Assembly (NCBI RefSeq): GCF_001612965.1
Contig: NZ_BDBL01000024.1
Span: forward strand, 62,001 to 126,000
Direction of reading: 5' to 3'
Length of the DNA stretch: 64,000 nt
Source: Nocardia kruczakiae NBRC 101016
Lineage (GTDB): Bacteria > Actinomycetota > Actinomycetes > Mycobacteriales > Mycobacteriaceae
Shown one piece after another: positions 28,650-38,134 of the stretch (position 1 is its first letter; each line of letters opens with the position of its first letter). The notes under the pieces are model-generated. The model did not search any database. It was given only the letters and a program-made list of their open reading frames with translations, and had not been told where the DNA came from. A program made the translations under genes and the position numbers.

Positions 28650-29743
28650 ATGGCGCGGCCGAGTCCGGTGGTGAGTCGTCGGTCGCTGGCCGACGGCCGC
28701 GAGATCATCTACTTCGACAGCGATCCGGTACCGCGCACCGCCGCCGACACCCGGGACCTGCCCCGGACCAGCACGCATTCCCAGGCACGTTTCGATCCCC
28801 TGCTGGGCGAGTGGGTGGTGATCGCCTCGCACCGCCAGAGCCGGACCTTCCTGCCACCGGCGGAACTGTGCCCGCTGTGCCCATCGCGCCCGGGCCATCC
28901 CACCGAAATTCCCGAGACCGACTACCAGGTGGTGGTGTTCGAGAATCGCTTTCCGTCGCTGTCGACCGGCCGCGCCGCGCTTCCGGACCACGTCGAAGGG
29001 TCGCCGGAAACGCTGCTGCGCAACGGGTTCGGCCGTTGCGAGGTGGTGTGCTTCACCAGCGACCACGACAGTTCGTTCGCCCAGCTCGATCCGGGCCGGG
29101 CACGCCTGGTGGTGGACACCTGGGCGCAGCGCAGTGCCGAACTCGGAGCGCTCGACGGAGTGGCCCAGGTGTTCTGCTTCGAGAATCACGGCGAGGAGAT
29201 CGGCGTCACGCTGTCGCATCCGCACGGCCAGATCTACGCCTACCCCTTCCCTGCCCCGCGCACGGCGACGATGGTCGCCAACGCGGCCCGCCACCGAAAG
29301 GCGCACGGCAGCAATCTGTTCGGCGATCTGCTGGGCGCCGAGCGGGCCGCCGGGATCCGGGTGGTCGCGGCGAACGAGGAGTGGACCGCCTTCGTACCGC
29401 CGTTCGCCCGCTGGCCCTACGAGGTCCAGCTCTTTCCGCACCGCCGGGTGGCCGACATCCCCGATCTCGACGATGCCCAGCGCGACGGTTTCGCACATCT
29501 CTACCTGGATGTGCAGAAACGCTTCGCGCGCCGGTTCGACACCCCCATGCCCTATGTCGCGGCGTGGAATCAGGCACCGAAATCCGTTGTGCCCGGCGTC
29601 GATTGGTGGCTGCACCTGCAGCTGTTCTCGATCCGGCGGACGGCGCGCAAATTGAAGTATCTGGCCGGTTCGGAATCGGGGATGAACGTGTTCATCAGTG
29701 ACACCACCCCCGAGACGGTGGCCGCCGAGTTGCGGGAGGTGCG

Positions 29744-29747
<4 letters not shown>
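28650..29747 (+). CDS. galT: galactose-1-phosphate uridylyltransferase
   Basis: 365 aa from ATG 28650 (GGAGG 6 nt upstream). Class I GalT: zinc Cys pair in CPLCPSRPG, active-site His-x-His SHPHGQIYAYPF and the second domain PYEVQLFPHRR. It transfers UMP between UDP-glucose and galactose-1-phosphate in the Leloir pathway. The stop overlaps the galK GTG by 4 bp. The frame is open 15 codons upstream, but no RBS supports that start. galE and galM are not in the window. Confidence 0.95.
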
Positions 29748-30850
<1,103 letters not shown>

Positions 30851-30882
30851 TCACGCGGCCGCGCCGCACTAGGGTGGGCGCC

Positions 30883-31632
30883 ATGACCAGGCGCAGAATT
30901 CTCATCACCGGCGCGAGTGCGGGCCTGGGAGCCGAAATGGCCCGCCAGTTCGCCGCGCGCGGACGCGATCTCGCGCTGTGTGCGCGCCGCATGGAGAACC
31001 TGCGCACACTGCGGGACGAATTGCTGGCGGCACATCCCGATATCCGGATTTCGCTGCGGACGCTCGATGTGGACGATCACGAGGCGGTCCCCCGCGTATT
31101 CGGGGAATTCCGCGACGAGTTCGACGGACTCGATCGGGTGATCGTCAACGCCGGCCTGGGCAAGGGCGCGGCCCTCGGCACCGGCCGGGCGGCTGCCAAT
31201 ATCGCCACGGCCACAACGAATTTCGTGAGCGCGCTCGCTCAGGCCGAGGCCGCACTGCAGATCTTCCGCGAACAGCGCGCCGGACATCTGGTGCTGATCT
31301 CGTCGATGAGCGCGGTGCGCGGACTGCCCGGGAAGAAGGCCGCGTATTCGGCGAGCAAGGCCGGATTGTCCGCGCTCGGTGAGGGTTTGGCGATCGAACT
31401 GCGCCGCAGCCCGATCGCGGTGACCACCGTGCAGCCGGGCTTCATCGCCACCGAGATGTCCGCACGCGCCGACGACGCGCGGTTGATCGTTCCGCTCGAG
31501 CGCGGAGTGGCGGCGATGGTCGCCGCGATCGAGGCCGAGCCGGTGCGCGCCTGTGTGCCGCAATGGCCCTGGCGCGCACTGAACCTCGTGCTGCCGCGAC
31601 TGCCCCGCGCGGTCATGGCTCGGCTCGGCTGA
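30883..31632 (+). CDS. short-chain dehydrogenase/reductase
   Basis: 249 aa classical SDR. NAD(P) loop TGASAGLG (about 8-15), NAG motif IVNAGLG, catalytic Ser in LISSMSAV and YxxxK in AAYSASKAG. Substrate unknown. C-terminal Arg/Pro-rich hydrophobic stretch (VPQWPWRALNLVLPRLPRAV) could touch the membrane. Follows galK on the same strand but is not obviously part of galactose metabolism. Confidence 0.85.
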   Translation: MTRRRILITGASAGLGAEMARQFAARGRDLALCARRMENLRTLRDELLAAHPDIRISLRTLDVDDHEAVPRVFGEFRDEFDGLDRVIVNAGLGKGAALGTGRAAANIATATTNFVSALAQAEAALQIFREQRAGHLVLISSMSAVRGLPGKKAAYSASKAGLSALGEGLAIELRRSPIAVTTVQPGFIATEMSARADDARLIVPLERGVAAMVAAIEAEPVRACVPQWPWRALNLVLPRLPRAVMARLG

Positions 31633-31960
31633 GCCGGGTCCCGGCGGCCCCGCAGTCGGTGAGGTCTCTCACAATCAACGGCGCCGACTGATGTGAAGTT
31701 TCACCAACAATTCGACACTCTGCGAGTTAGCGGGATGCTCGGCGCGCTCCCCGCTGCGGCAAAATTCCGTCGTAGAGCCGACACCCATCGATAGCTGAGT
31801 AGTTACTACTTGCTGCGACTTGCTGTCACAAATACGTCTTCTCCGCCACCACTCCACCGAAGCGTCGAGATGCGGATCAAGAATGCGCTAGTTACTCTCG
31901 GGTAGCATCACGTCCCGAACAAATTCCGCAAGCATTCGTCATGTCAATTCAGGAGGCGGC
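31633..31960 (+). other. 328-bp region upstream of the beta-lactone cluster
   Basis: No gene seen. It is less GC-rich than its flanks. A TAGCAT -10-like hexamer (31903-31908) preceded by GTTACTCTCGGG lies about 50 bp before nltA and AGGAGG precedes the GTG at 31961. This must carry the promoter of the eight-gene cluster; no regulator gene is adjacent. Confidence 0.55.
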
Positions 31961-33010
31961 GTGCCGCATTCTCGTTTCGAAGCGATCGGCGCATATCTAC
32001 CCGAAAAAAGGGTCACCACCGAGGAATTGATATCGCGCCTCGCCGTACCACCGGCATTCGATCTCGAAAAGATCACAGGTGTGCGCGAACGCCGCGTTCA
32101 CGACACTCGCCCGGAATCCTACGAGGACTCGTTCGTCCTGGCCGGCAAGGCACTGGACGAGTGTTTATCCAGGTCACAGTACTCCGGGCCGGAGATCGAA
32201 GTGGTCATCTCCACCTCCATCACCCGCAGCAAGGATGCCGACAAAATATATATGGAGCCGTCGTTCGCGTCGGCTCTGGCACAACGGATCGGCGCGCAGA
32301 ACGCGATCACCTTCGACCTTTCCAATGCCTGCGCGGGAATGCTCAGCGGAACCTACATTCTCGATCGGATGATCCGATCCGGAATGGTGCGCAACGGCAT
32401 AGTGGTGAGCGGCGAAGCCATTACTCCGATCGCCGATACCGCCGTGCGCGAAATTTCCGATAAATACGATCTGCAATTCGCGTCGCTCACCGTCGGGGAT
32501 TCCGCGGCCGCTGTGGTGCTCGACCGTTCCGTCGACGAAGCCGACCGCATCGACTACATCGAGCTGGTCACCGCCTCGGAGTTCTCCCACCTGTGCCTGG
32601 GCATGCCCAGTGACAAATCCCAGGGCGTCGCGCTCTATACCGACAACCGCAAGATGCACAACGAAGCGCGTTTCCTGCTGTGGACCGACACCCAGCGCAT
32701 GTTCTACGACAAGCGCGGTACCACGTTCGCCGAGGAGAACTTCGACTTCGTCATCCATCATCAGTTCGGCGCGGCGGCGATCCCGTACATGAACGCCATC
32801 GCGGAACGGGAATTCGGCGCCCCGATGCCGCCCGACCTCAATGTGCTGACCGAATACGGGAACACCTCGAGCACTTCGCATTTCATCGTGCTGCACGACC
32901 ATCTGAGCCGCGGGGAGATCCCGGCCGGCTCGAAACTGCTGATGGTTCCGGCCGCCTCCGGCGTGGTCGGCGGCTTCCTGTCCACCACGATTTCGTCTCT
33001 GAAGGTCTGA
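31961..33010 (+). CDS. nltA: KAS III / OleA-type thiolase, active subunit of beta-lactone pathway
   Basis: 349 aa. FabH/OleA fold with a complete active site: Cys124 in FDLSNACAGM, His267 in VIHHQFGAA and Asn301 in EYGNTSSTS; Glu99 (YMEPS) is in the place of the OleA/LstB base that deprotonates the second substrate. By family (OleA, LstA, NltA) it joins two fatty acyl-CoAs head to head into a beta-keto acid. It pairs with the next gene, which lacks the Cys. GTG start with AGGAGG 4 nt upstream. Base composition is somewhat lower in GC than the following genes. The name is by analogy to the nocardiolactone nltABCD set. Confidence 0.85.
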   Translation: MPHSRFEAIGAYLPEKRVTTEELISRLAVPPAFDLEKITGVRERRVHDTRPESYEDSFVLAGKALDECLSRSQYSGPEIEVVISTSITRSKDADKIYMEPSFASALAQRIGAQNAITFDLSNACAGMLSGTYILDRMIRSGMVRNGIVVSGEAITPIADTAVREISDKYDLQFASLTVGDSAAAVVLDRSVDEADRIDYIELVTASEFSHLCLGMPSDKSQGVALYTDNRKMHNEARFLLWTDTQRMFYDKRGTTFAEENFDFVIHHQFGAAAIPYMNAIAEREFGAPMPPDLNVLTEYGNTSSTSHFIVLHDHLSRGEIPAGSKLLMVPAASGVVGGFLSTTISSLKV

Positions 33011-33020
33011 GGTACTGGTC

Positions 33021-33926
33021 ATGGGCGTTGCCATCACATCCACCGGAATCAGTCGCGAGAGCGACACGTTCAGCATCGTCGAGCACAGTGGCCGCGCCGC
33101 GCGGCGCAGCCTCGAACGCGCCGGGGTGGCGCCGGAGCAGGTCGGGGTGCTCATCAACGCGGGCATCTTCCGCGACTCCAACACCGTGGAACCGGCGGTG
33201 TCGGCGCTGATCCAGAAGGAGGCGGGGATCGGACTGGACTACCGGTTCGGCGATCCGCGCTCGTTCTCGTTCGACCTGATGAACGGCGCCACCGGTGTGC
33301 TCAACGCGGTCCAGGTCGCCCAGTCGATTCTCGAAACCGCCGCGTCCGGCCATGTCCTGATCGTCTCCGGGGACACCCATCCGTCGCTCGCCCGATCGGC
33401 GGCCGACGACGAATTCCCCTACGCCACCGCCGGTGCCGCGCTGCTGCTCGAGCACACCGACGAGCCGGTGGGCTTCGGCCGCGTACACACCGTCGCGGGT
33501 TCGGGCTCCCCCGCGGTGCAGTCGTATGTCGACGTCACCACGATGGGTACCGCCGGACGCGGACTGATGACGGTGGAACGCGAACCCGGATTCGAGGATC
33601 GGCTGCTGGAGATCGCGGCCGACGCCGGACGGCGCGCCCTCGACGCCGACGGAATCGATCCCGCCGCAACGGTTCTCATCGCGTCCACGCCCACCCCGAA
33701 GTTCCCGCTGTTGCTGGCGGACACCCTCGGTATCGGCGCGGTCCGCACCCCCGACCTGTCCGCCGGCGATCCGCACACCGCCTCGCTGCCGCTGGCCTAT
33801 CACCGTGCGGTGGAGGAGGATTCGCTCATCGGCTTCGACACCGTGCTGTTCGTCGCGGCGGGCGCGGGACCGTCGGCGGCGGCCGCGATGTACCGCCTGC
33901 CGGTCGCGGCCGGTGCGGCGGCGTGA
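33021..33926 (+). CDS. nltB: KAS III homologue without catalytic Cys (NltB/LstB-like partner)
   Basis: 301 aa. Thiolase fold, but the nucleophile region reads FDLMNGATGVL where active enzymes have FDLSNACAG, so the Cys is replaced by Ala, and no HQ or GN.SS motif is evident. Glu57 (NTVEPAVSA) may be the base lent across the dimer interface, as described for LstB in the lipstatin LstA/LstB heterodimer. Predicted role: non-catalytic subunit that supplies the base and helps choose chain length. It starts 10 bp after nltA and overlaps nltC by 4 bp, consistent with 1:1 synthesis. Confidence 0.8.
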   Translation: MGVAITSTGISRESDTFSIVEHSGRAARRSLERAGVAPEQVGVLINAGIFRDSNTVEPAVSALIQKEAGIGLDYRFGDPRSFSFDLMNGATGVLNAVQVAQSILETAASGHVLIVSGDTHPSLARSAADDEFPYATAGAALLLEHTDEPVGFGRVHTVAGSGSPAVQSYVDVTTMGTAGRGLMTVEREPGFEDRLLEIAADAGRRALDADGIDPAATVLIASTPTPKFPLLLADTLGIGAVRTPDLSAGDPHTASLPLAYHRAVEEDSLIGFDTVLFVAAGAGPSAAAAMYRLPVAAGAAA

Positions 33927-35593
33927 GCGGTACCTACTGGCGCGCGGTCGACCGGTTCCGCGTGGTCGCCGCCGCGGCACCGGACCGCACCGCGGTGTAC
34001 TTCGCCGACGCCGGGCACACGCCCACACCGCACTATCGGCGGCTGAGCTACGCCGACCTGGATCGCTGGTCCGACGCGATCGGTGAGCGGCTCACCGCCG
34101 CGGGCGTGGGCAGCGGAACACGCACGATCGTGCTGGTGCTGCCCGGGCCGGAGCTGTACGCGATCATGCTGGGCCTGTTGAAGATCGGGGCCGTTCCGGT
34201 GGTCATCGATCCGGGCATGGGACTGCGCCGGATGCTGCGGTGCCTGCAGGCGGCCGACGCGGAGGCGTTCATCGGCATTCCGCAGGCGCATGCGGCGCGA
34301 GTGCTGTTCCGCCGCTACTTCCGCGGGGTCCGGGTCGCGGTCACGGTCGGGCGGCGGTGGTTCTGGGGCGGAGCGACCTTCGGCAGCTGGGGTCGCCGCC
34401 CGTCCGGCACCGCGCCGGAGCGCACGCCGGCGCCCGAGGGCGACCTGCTGATGATCGCCTTCACCACCGGGAGCACCGGACCCGCCAAGGCCGTGGAGAT
34501 GACCCACGGCAATCTGTCGGCCATGGTCGAGCAGGTCCACGCCGCGCGCGGCCACGTACCCCCGCAGACCTCGCTGATCACGCTGCCGCTGGTCGGCATC
34601 CTGGATCTGCTGCTCGGCTCCCAGTGCGTCCTGCCGCCGCTGATCCCCAGCAAGGTGGGTTCGACCGATCCGGCACACGTGGCCGACGCCATCGGCCGAT
34701 TCGGGGTGCGCACCATGTTCGCCTCCCCCGCCGTGCTGATCCCGCTGCTCCGGCATCTCGAACAGACCGGCACCCGGCTGCCGACGCTGCGCAGTATCTA
34801 CTCCGGGGGCGCGCCGGTCCCGGACTGGTGTATCGCCGGCCTGCGCGCGGTGCTCGACGAGGATGTGCTGGTCTACGCCGGATACGGATCCACCGAGGCA
34901 CTGCCGATGTCGACGATCGAATCGCGTGAGCTGCTGGACGGCCTGTCCGGACGCGCCCGCGCCGGTGCGGGCACCTGCATCGGCCGCCCTGCCGACCGGG
35001 TGCGGGCGCGCATCGTGGCGATCACCGACGACCCGTTGCCCACCTGGGCGGACGCGCAGGCTCGCGAGGGCGACGTGATGGCCACCGGCGGCATCGGCGA
35101 ACTGGTGGTGGCCGGGCCGAATGTGAGCACCCGCTACTACTGGCCCGCCGCGGCGAACGCGACGGGCAAGATCGTCGACGGCGAGACCGTCTGGCATCGC
35201 ACCGGCGATCTGGCGTGGATCGACGATCAGGGACGAATCTGGTTCTGCGGGCGCAAATCCCAGCGAGTACGCACCGCCGACGGGCCGATGTTCACGGTGC
35301 AGGTCGAACAGATCTTCAACGCCGTCGCCGGTGTGGCGCGCACGGCGCTGGTCGGGGTGGGCCCGGCCGGAGCGCAGCGCCCCGTGCTGTGTGTGGAACT
35401 GCGCGCGGACGCCGACCGCGACGACGTGACCGCCGCGTTGCGCGCCCGTGGCGCGGAATTCGAGCTCACCACGAAGATTTCGGACTTCCTGTTCCATCCG
35501 AACTTCCCGGTCGATATCCGGCACAACGCCAAGATCGGGCGCGAGCAGCTCGCGGTGTGGGCGACCCGGCAGACCGCGAAGGCGGCACGATGA
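33923..35593 (+). CDS. nltC: OleC/NltC-type beta-lactone synthetase
   Basis: 556 aa adenylate-forming enzyme. The ATP loop is FTTGSTGPAKA (180-190). Segments typical of OleC rather than ordinary acyl-CoA ligases are VVIDPGMGLRRMLRCL (93-108), ADAEAFIGIPQAHAA (111-125) and RAGAGTCIGRP; RTGDLAWIDDQGRIWFCGRK is the hinge. Family chemistry: adenylation of a beta-hydroxy acid carboxylate and displacement by the beta-OH to give a cis beta-lactone, without CoA. It overlaps nltB and the following small gene by 4 bp each. Confidence 0.87.
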   Translation: MSGTYWRAVDRFRVVAAAAPDRTAVYFADAGHTPTPHYRRLSYADLDRWSDAIGERLTAAGVGSGTRTIVLVLPGPELYAIMLGLLKIGAVPVVIDPGMGLRRMLRCLQAADAEAFIGIPQAHAARVLFRRYFRGVRVAVTVGRRWFWGGATFGSWGRRPSGTAPERTPAPEGDLLMIAFTTGSTGPAKAVEMTHGNLSAMVEQVHAARGHVPPQTSLITLPLVGILDLLLGSQCVLPPLIPSKVGSTDPAHVADAIGRFGVRTMFASPAVLIPLLRHLEQTGTRLPTLRSIYSGGAPVPDWCIAGLRAVLDEDVLVYAGYGSTEALPMSTIESRELLDGLSGRARAGAGTCIGRPADRVRARIVAITDDPLPTWADAQAREGDVMATGGIGELVVAGPNVSTRYYWPAAANATGKIVDGETVWHRTGDLAWIDDQGRIWFCGRKSQRVRTADGPMFTVQVEQIFNAVAGVARTALVGVGPAGAQRPVLCVELRADADRDDVTAALRARGAEFELTTKISDFLFHPNFPVDIRHNAKIGREQLAVWATRQTAKAAR

Positions 35594-35883
35594 CGATGAA
35601 AGTCGTGGCACTGCGGTGCATTCCGATTGCCGGGTGGTTGTTTCTGCTGGCCGGTCCGGCGATCCGGGACTCCGGCCGCCGCTGGCTGCGAACCCTGTGG
35701 TGGATCGACGCGGTGCTCAGCATCGGCGTGCACGCCGCCCAGATTCCGGTCGCGTTACGCGCCGCACGGGGCAGCGGCCGCTCCCGCCTGCACACGGCCC
35801 TCATGACGCAGCTGTTCGGGCTCACCTGGTGGCGTACCGAAATAGTTTGCGGCACGGCATCTTTCGAGGAGAACGAACGGTGA
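35590..35883 (+). CDS. 97-aa membrane protein of the beta-lactone cluster, unrecognised
   Basis: 97 aa. Hydrophobic segments at about 4-23 (VVALRCIPIAGWLFLLAGPA), 34-56 (TLWWIDAVLSIGVHAAQIPV) and a weaker one at about 66-81 (HTALMTQLFGLTWW), joined by Arg-rich loops, so it is predicted to cross the membrane two or three times. I recognise no named family. It is embedded between the synthetase and reductase genes with 4-bp overlaps at both ends (ATGA, GTGA), so it is surely co-translated. It might tether the pathway enzymes to the membrane or help hand lipid to the MmpL pump; this is inference. Confidence 0.8.
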   Translation: MTMKVVALRCIPIAGWLFLLAGPAIRDSGRRWLRTLWWIDAVLSIGVHAAQIPVALRAARGSGRSRLHTALMTQLFGLTWWRTEIVCGTASFEENER

Positions 35884-36920
35884 AGGCACTCGTCACGGGC
35901 GCATCCGGATTTCTCGGCGGCGCGCTGGTCCGCCGCCTGGTACGCGAGGGCGGCCACGAGGTGACCGTGCTCGCGCGGCGCACCAGCAACCTCGGTGATC
36001 TGCCCGATCTCGACGGTGTGCGGGTCGCCTTCGGCGACCTCACCGACGAAGCGTCGCTCGAACGCGCTTGCGCCGGAGTCGATGTGGTGTTCCACAGTGC
36101 GGCCCGCGTCGACGAGCGCGGCACCCGCGCACAGTTTCGCGCCGAAAACCTGCGCGCCACCGAAGTTTTGCTGGGCGCCGCCCGGGCCGCGGGCGCGACG
36201 CGATTCGTGTTCATCTCGAGCCCGAGCGCCCTGATGGATCGCGACGGCGGCGATCAGATCGACATCGACGAATCGGTGCCGTATCCGCGCCACTATCTGA
36301 ACCTCTACTCCGAGACCAAGGCCGCCGCCGAGCGCGCCGTCTTGGCCGCCGACACCGCGGGTTTCACCACCTGCGCGCTGCGGCCGCGCGCGATCTGGGG
36401 AGCCGGCGACCGCTCCGGGCCGATCGTGCGCCTGCTCGGCCGGACCGCGCAGGGACGTCTGCCCGATCTGTCGTTCGGCCGCTCGGTCCAGGCGTCGCTG
36501 TGCCATGTCGACAACATCGTGCACGCATGCCTGGGCGCCGCCACCTCCGACCGGGTCGGCGGCAAGGCCTATTTCGTCGCCGACGCGGAGAGGACCGACG
36601 TGTGGGCCTTTCTCGCCGAGGTGGCGGGCGGGCTCGGCTACCCGGCGCCCAGCCGGCGACCCGATCCTCGGGTGCTGGCGGCCGCCGTCTCGGTGATCGA
36701 AACCGTCTGGCGCGTACCGGCGATCGCACGGCGCTGGTCGCCACCGCTGTCGCGCTATGTGGTGGCGTTGCTGACTCGCACCGCGACCTACGACACCGGC
36801 GCGGCGGCACGGGATTTCGGTTACGCGCCGATCATCGACCGCGAACAGGGCCTGGCCCGGTTCCTGTCCTGGCTCGAATCCGAGGGCGGTATCGAGCAAC
36901 TCACCCGCGAGCTGCGATAA
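35880..36920 (+). CDS. nltD: OleD/NltD-type NAD(P)-dependent beta-keto acid reductase
   Basis: 346 aa extended SDR/epimerase-type enzyme. Nucleotide loop TGASGFLGG (6-14), catalytic Ser114 region FISSPSALMD, and Tyr143-x3-Lys147 (LYSETK). In Ole, lipstatin and nocardiolactone pathways the homologue reduces the 2-alkyl-3-keto acid from OleA/NltA to the 3-hydroxy acid that OleC/NltC closes. GTG 35880 has GAGGAG 8 nt upstream, within the end of the small membrane-protein gene. Confidence 0.85.
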   Translation: MKALVTGASGFLGGALVRRLVREGGHEVTVLARRTSNLGDLPDLDGVRVAFGDLTDEASLERACAGVDVVFHSAARVDERGTRAQFRAENLRATEVLLGAARAAGATRFVFISSPSALMDRDGGDQIDIDESVPYPRHYLNLYSETKAAAERAVLAADTAGFTTCALRPRAIWGAGDRSGPIVRLLGRTAQGRLPDLSFGRSVQASLCHVDNIVHACLGAATSDRVGGKAYFVADAERTDVWAFLAEVAGGLGYPAPSRRPDPRVLAAAVSVIETVWRVPAIARRWSPPLSRYVVALLTRTATYDTGAAARDFGYAPIIDREQGLARFLSWLESEGGIEQLTRELR

Positions 36921-36940
36921 CCCATAGTCAGGAGCCGATC

Positions 36941-38134
36941 ATGAGTACCGTCTTCCGGCGGCGGATCTCGCCCACCGAGCGCATGTACTTCCCGATGCGG
37001 GATATGGCGCCGCCGTTTCTGATGCAACTGGCGATTCCGGGAACCGGGACCCTCGACGCGGAGCGGTTGCGCCGGGCGGTCGCGGTCGCGGCCGCCGCCT
37101 GCCCGGGCGCGCGGCTGCGGTGCGAGGGCAAGTACTGGGTGGACACCGGTGTGCCGCCCGCCGTGCGCGAGATTCCCGGTCACGTCGTGAACTACGGCCG
37201 CCTCGAGGCGGATCCGGTCCTCGCGTCGGCGATCGGCCCCACCCCGGAGACCACCTGTGAGGTGCTGCTGCTGACCGGCGACCCGGTCACAGTGATCTTC
37301 CGGGTGTTCCACGGCGTCATGGACGGGATGGGCATGGTGCTGTGGGCCCGCAACGTCCTCGCCGCGCTGCGCGGCGAGCAGCCGGAGGAACTGCGCGACC
37401 CGGTCGCCGACCGGGAACTGGTACGGCGCCTCGGCGCACCCGGCCGCCCCACCGCGATGATTCCCCGCTTCCGCGCGGCGGTCGGTCACGGCCGTCAGGA
37501 GGTGGGCAGCCCCCGGCATCTGCTGCGGCACCGCAGTATCGCCGCCACCGGTTCCGGTGCGGTGGCGCGAGTGTCGGCGCTGCTGGCCGACGCCGCGGGC
37601 AGCACGCAGCGGATCATGGTGCCGGTCGATCTGCGCCGCCACGACCCCCAACTGCGGTCGACGGCGAATCTGGCGTTGCCGCTGTTCCTCGACATCCGGC
37701 CCGACCAGGATTGGCGGCAGGTGCGCGAAGACATGCGCGCGGGTCTGCGGGAACGCACCGAACTCAACCAGTTGGCTGCCAGCGCGATCGCCAACGCGCC
37801 GCATGCCGTCGGCCGCACCATTCTGCGGACCACCAACGCGCTCGGCGCACGCTTCGGGCGCAACCTCGCCTCGGCGACGGTCTCGCATATGGGCCGCTTC
37901 GATCCGAGCGAACTGGCGGTGCCCGGCTGGTCGCCCACGTCGGTGCGGGTGTTGCCGCAGCACAGCGTCGCGATGCCGCTGCTGTTCGCGATGGTGGAGG
38001 CCGGCGGCCGCACCGAGCTGACGGTCTCCGCGCGCAACGGCCACGGCATCGAGGATCGGCTCGAAACGCTACTGGACCGCATCGCGGCGACACTGGAAAG
38101 CGGCCTGCCGCAACCGGATTCGGTCCTCGCATGA
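36941..38134 (+). CDS. condensation-domain-like (PapA-type) acyltransferase
   Basis: 397 aa. The CoA-dependent acyltransferase superfamily motif HxxxDG is present as HGVMDGMG (His124, Asp128), with Phe in the place of the usual first His. The N-terminus RRRISPTERMYFPMRDMAPP resembles PapA, WES/DGAT and NRPS condensation proteins. The C-terminal half has VSHMGRFDPSEL, close to the bridging region of this fold. Predicted to put an acyl group on a hydroxyl of the pathway product before export; acceptor unknown. AGGAG RBS 6 nt before ATG; overlaps the mmpL start by 4 bp. Confidence 0.8.
   Translation: MSTVFRRRISPTERMYFPMRDMAPPFLMQLAIPGTGTLDAERLRRAVAVAAAACPGARLRCEGKYWVDTGVPPAVREIPGHVVNYGRLEADPVLASAIGPTPETTCEVLLLTGDPVTVIFRVFHGVMDGMGMVLWARNVLAALRGEQPEELRDPVADRELVRRLGAPGRPTAMIPRFRAAVGHGRQEVGSPRHLLRHRSIAATGSGAVARVSALLADAAGSTQRIMVPVDLRRHDPQLRSTANLALPLFLDIRPDQDWRQVREDMRAGLRERTELNQLAASAIANAPHAVGRTILRTTNALGARFGRNLASATVSHMGRFDPSELAVPGWSPTSVRVLPQHSVAMPLLFAMVEAGGRTELTVSARNGHGIEDRLETLLDRIAATLESGLPQPDSVLA

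Noticed and set aside
31675-31857. 60-codon minus-strand ORF in front of nltA
   Set aside because: No RBS or family features; it lies in the likely promoter region.
33021-33926. nltB as a decayed pseudogene of nltA
   Set aside because: The frame is intact, tightly coupled on both sides, and the loss of Cys matches the known inactive subunit of lipstatin-type KAS III heterodimers.
35466-36899. 477-codon minus-strand frame opposite nltD
   Set aside because: Antisense shadow of a gene with a clear SDR active site; no family features.
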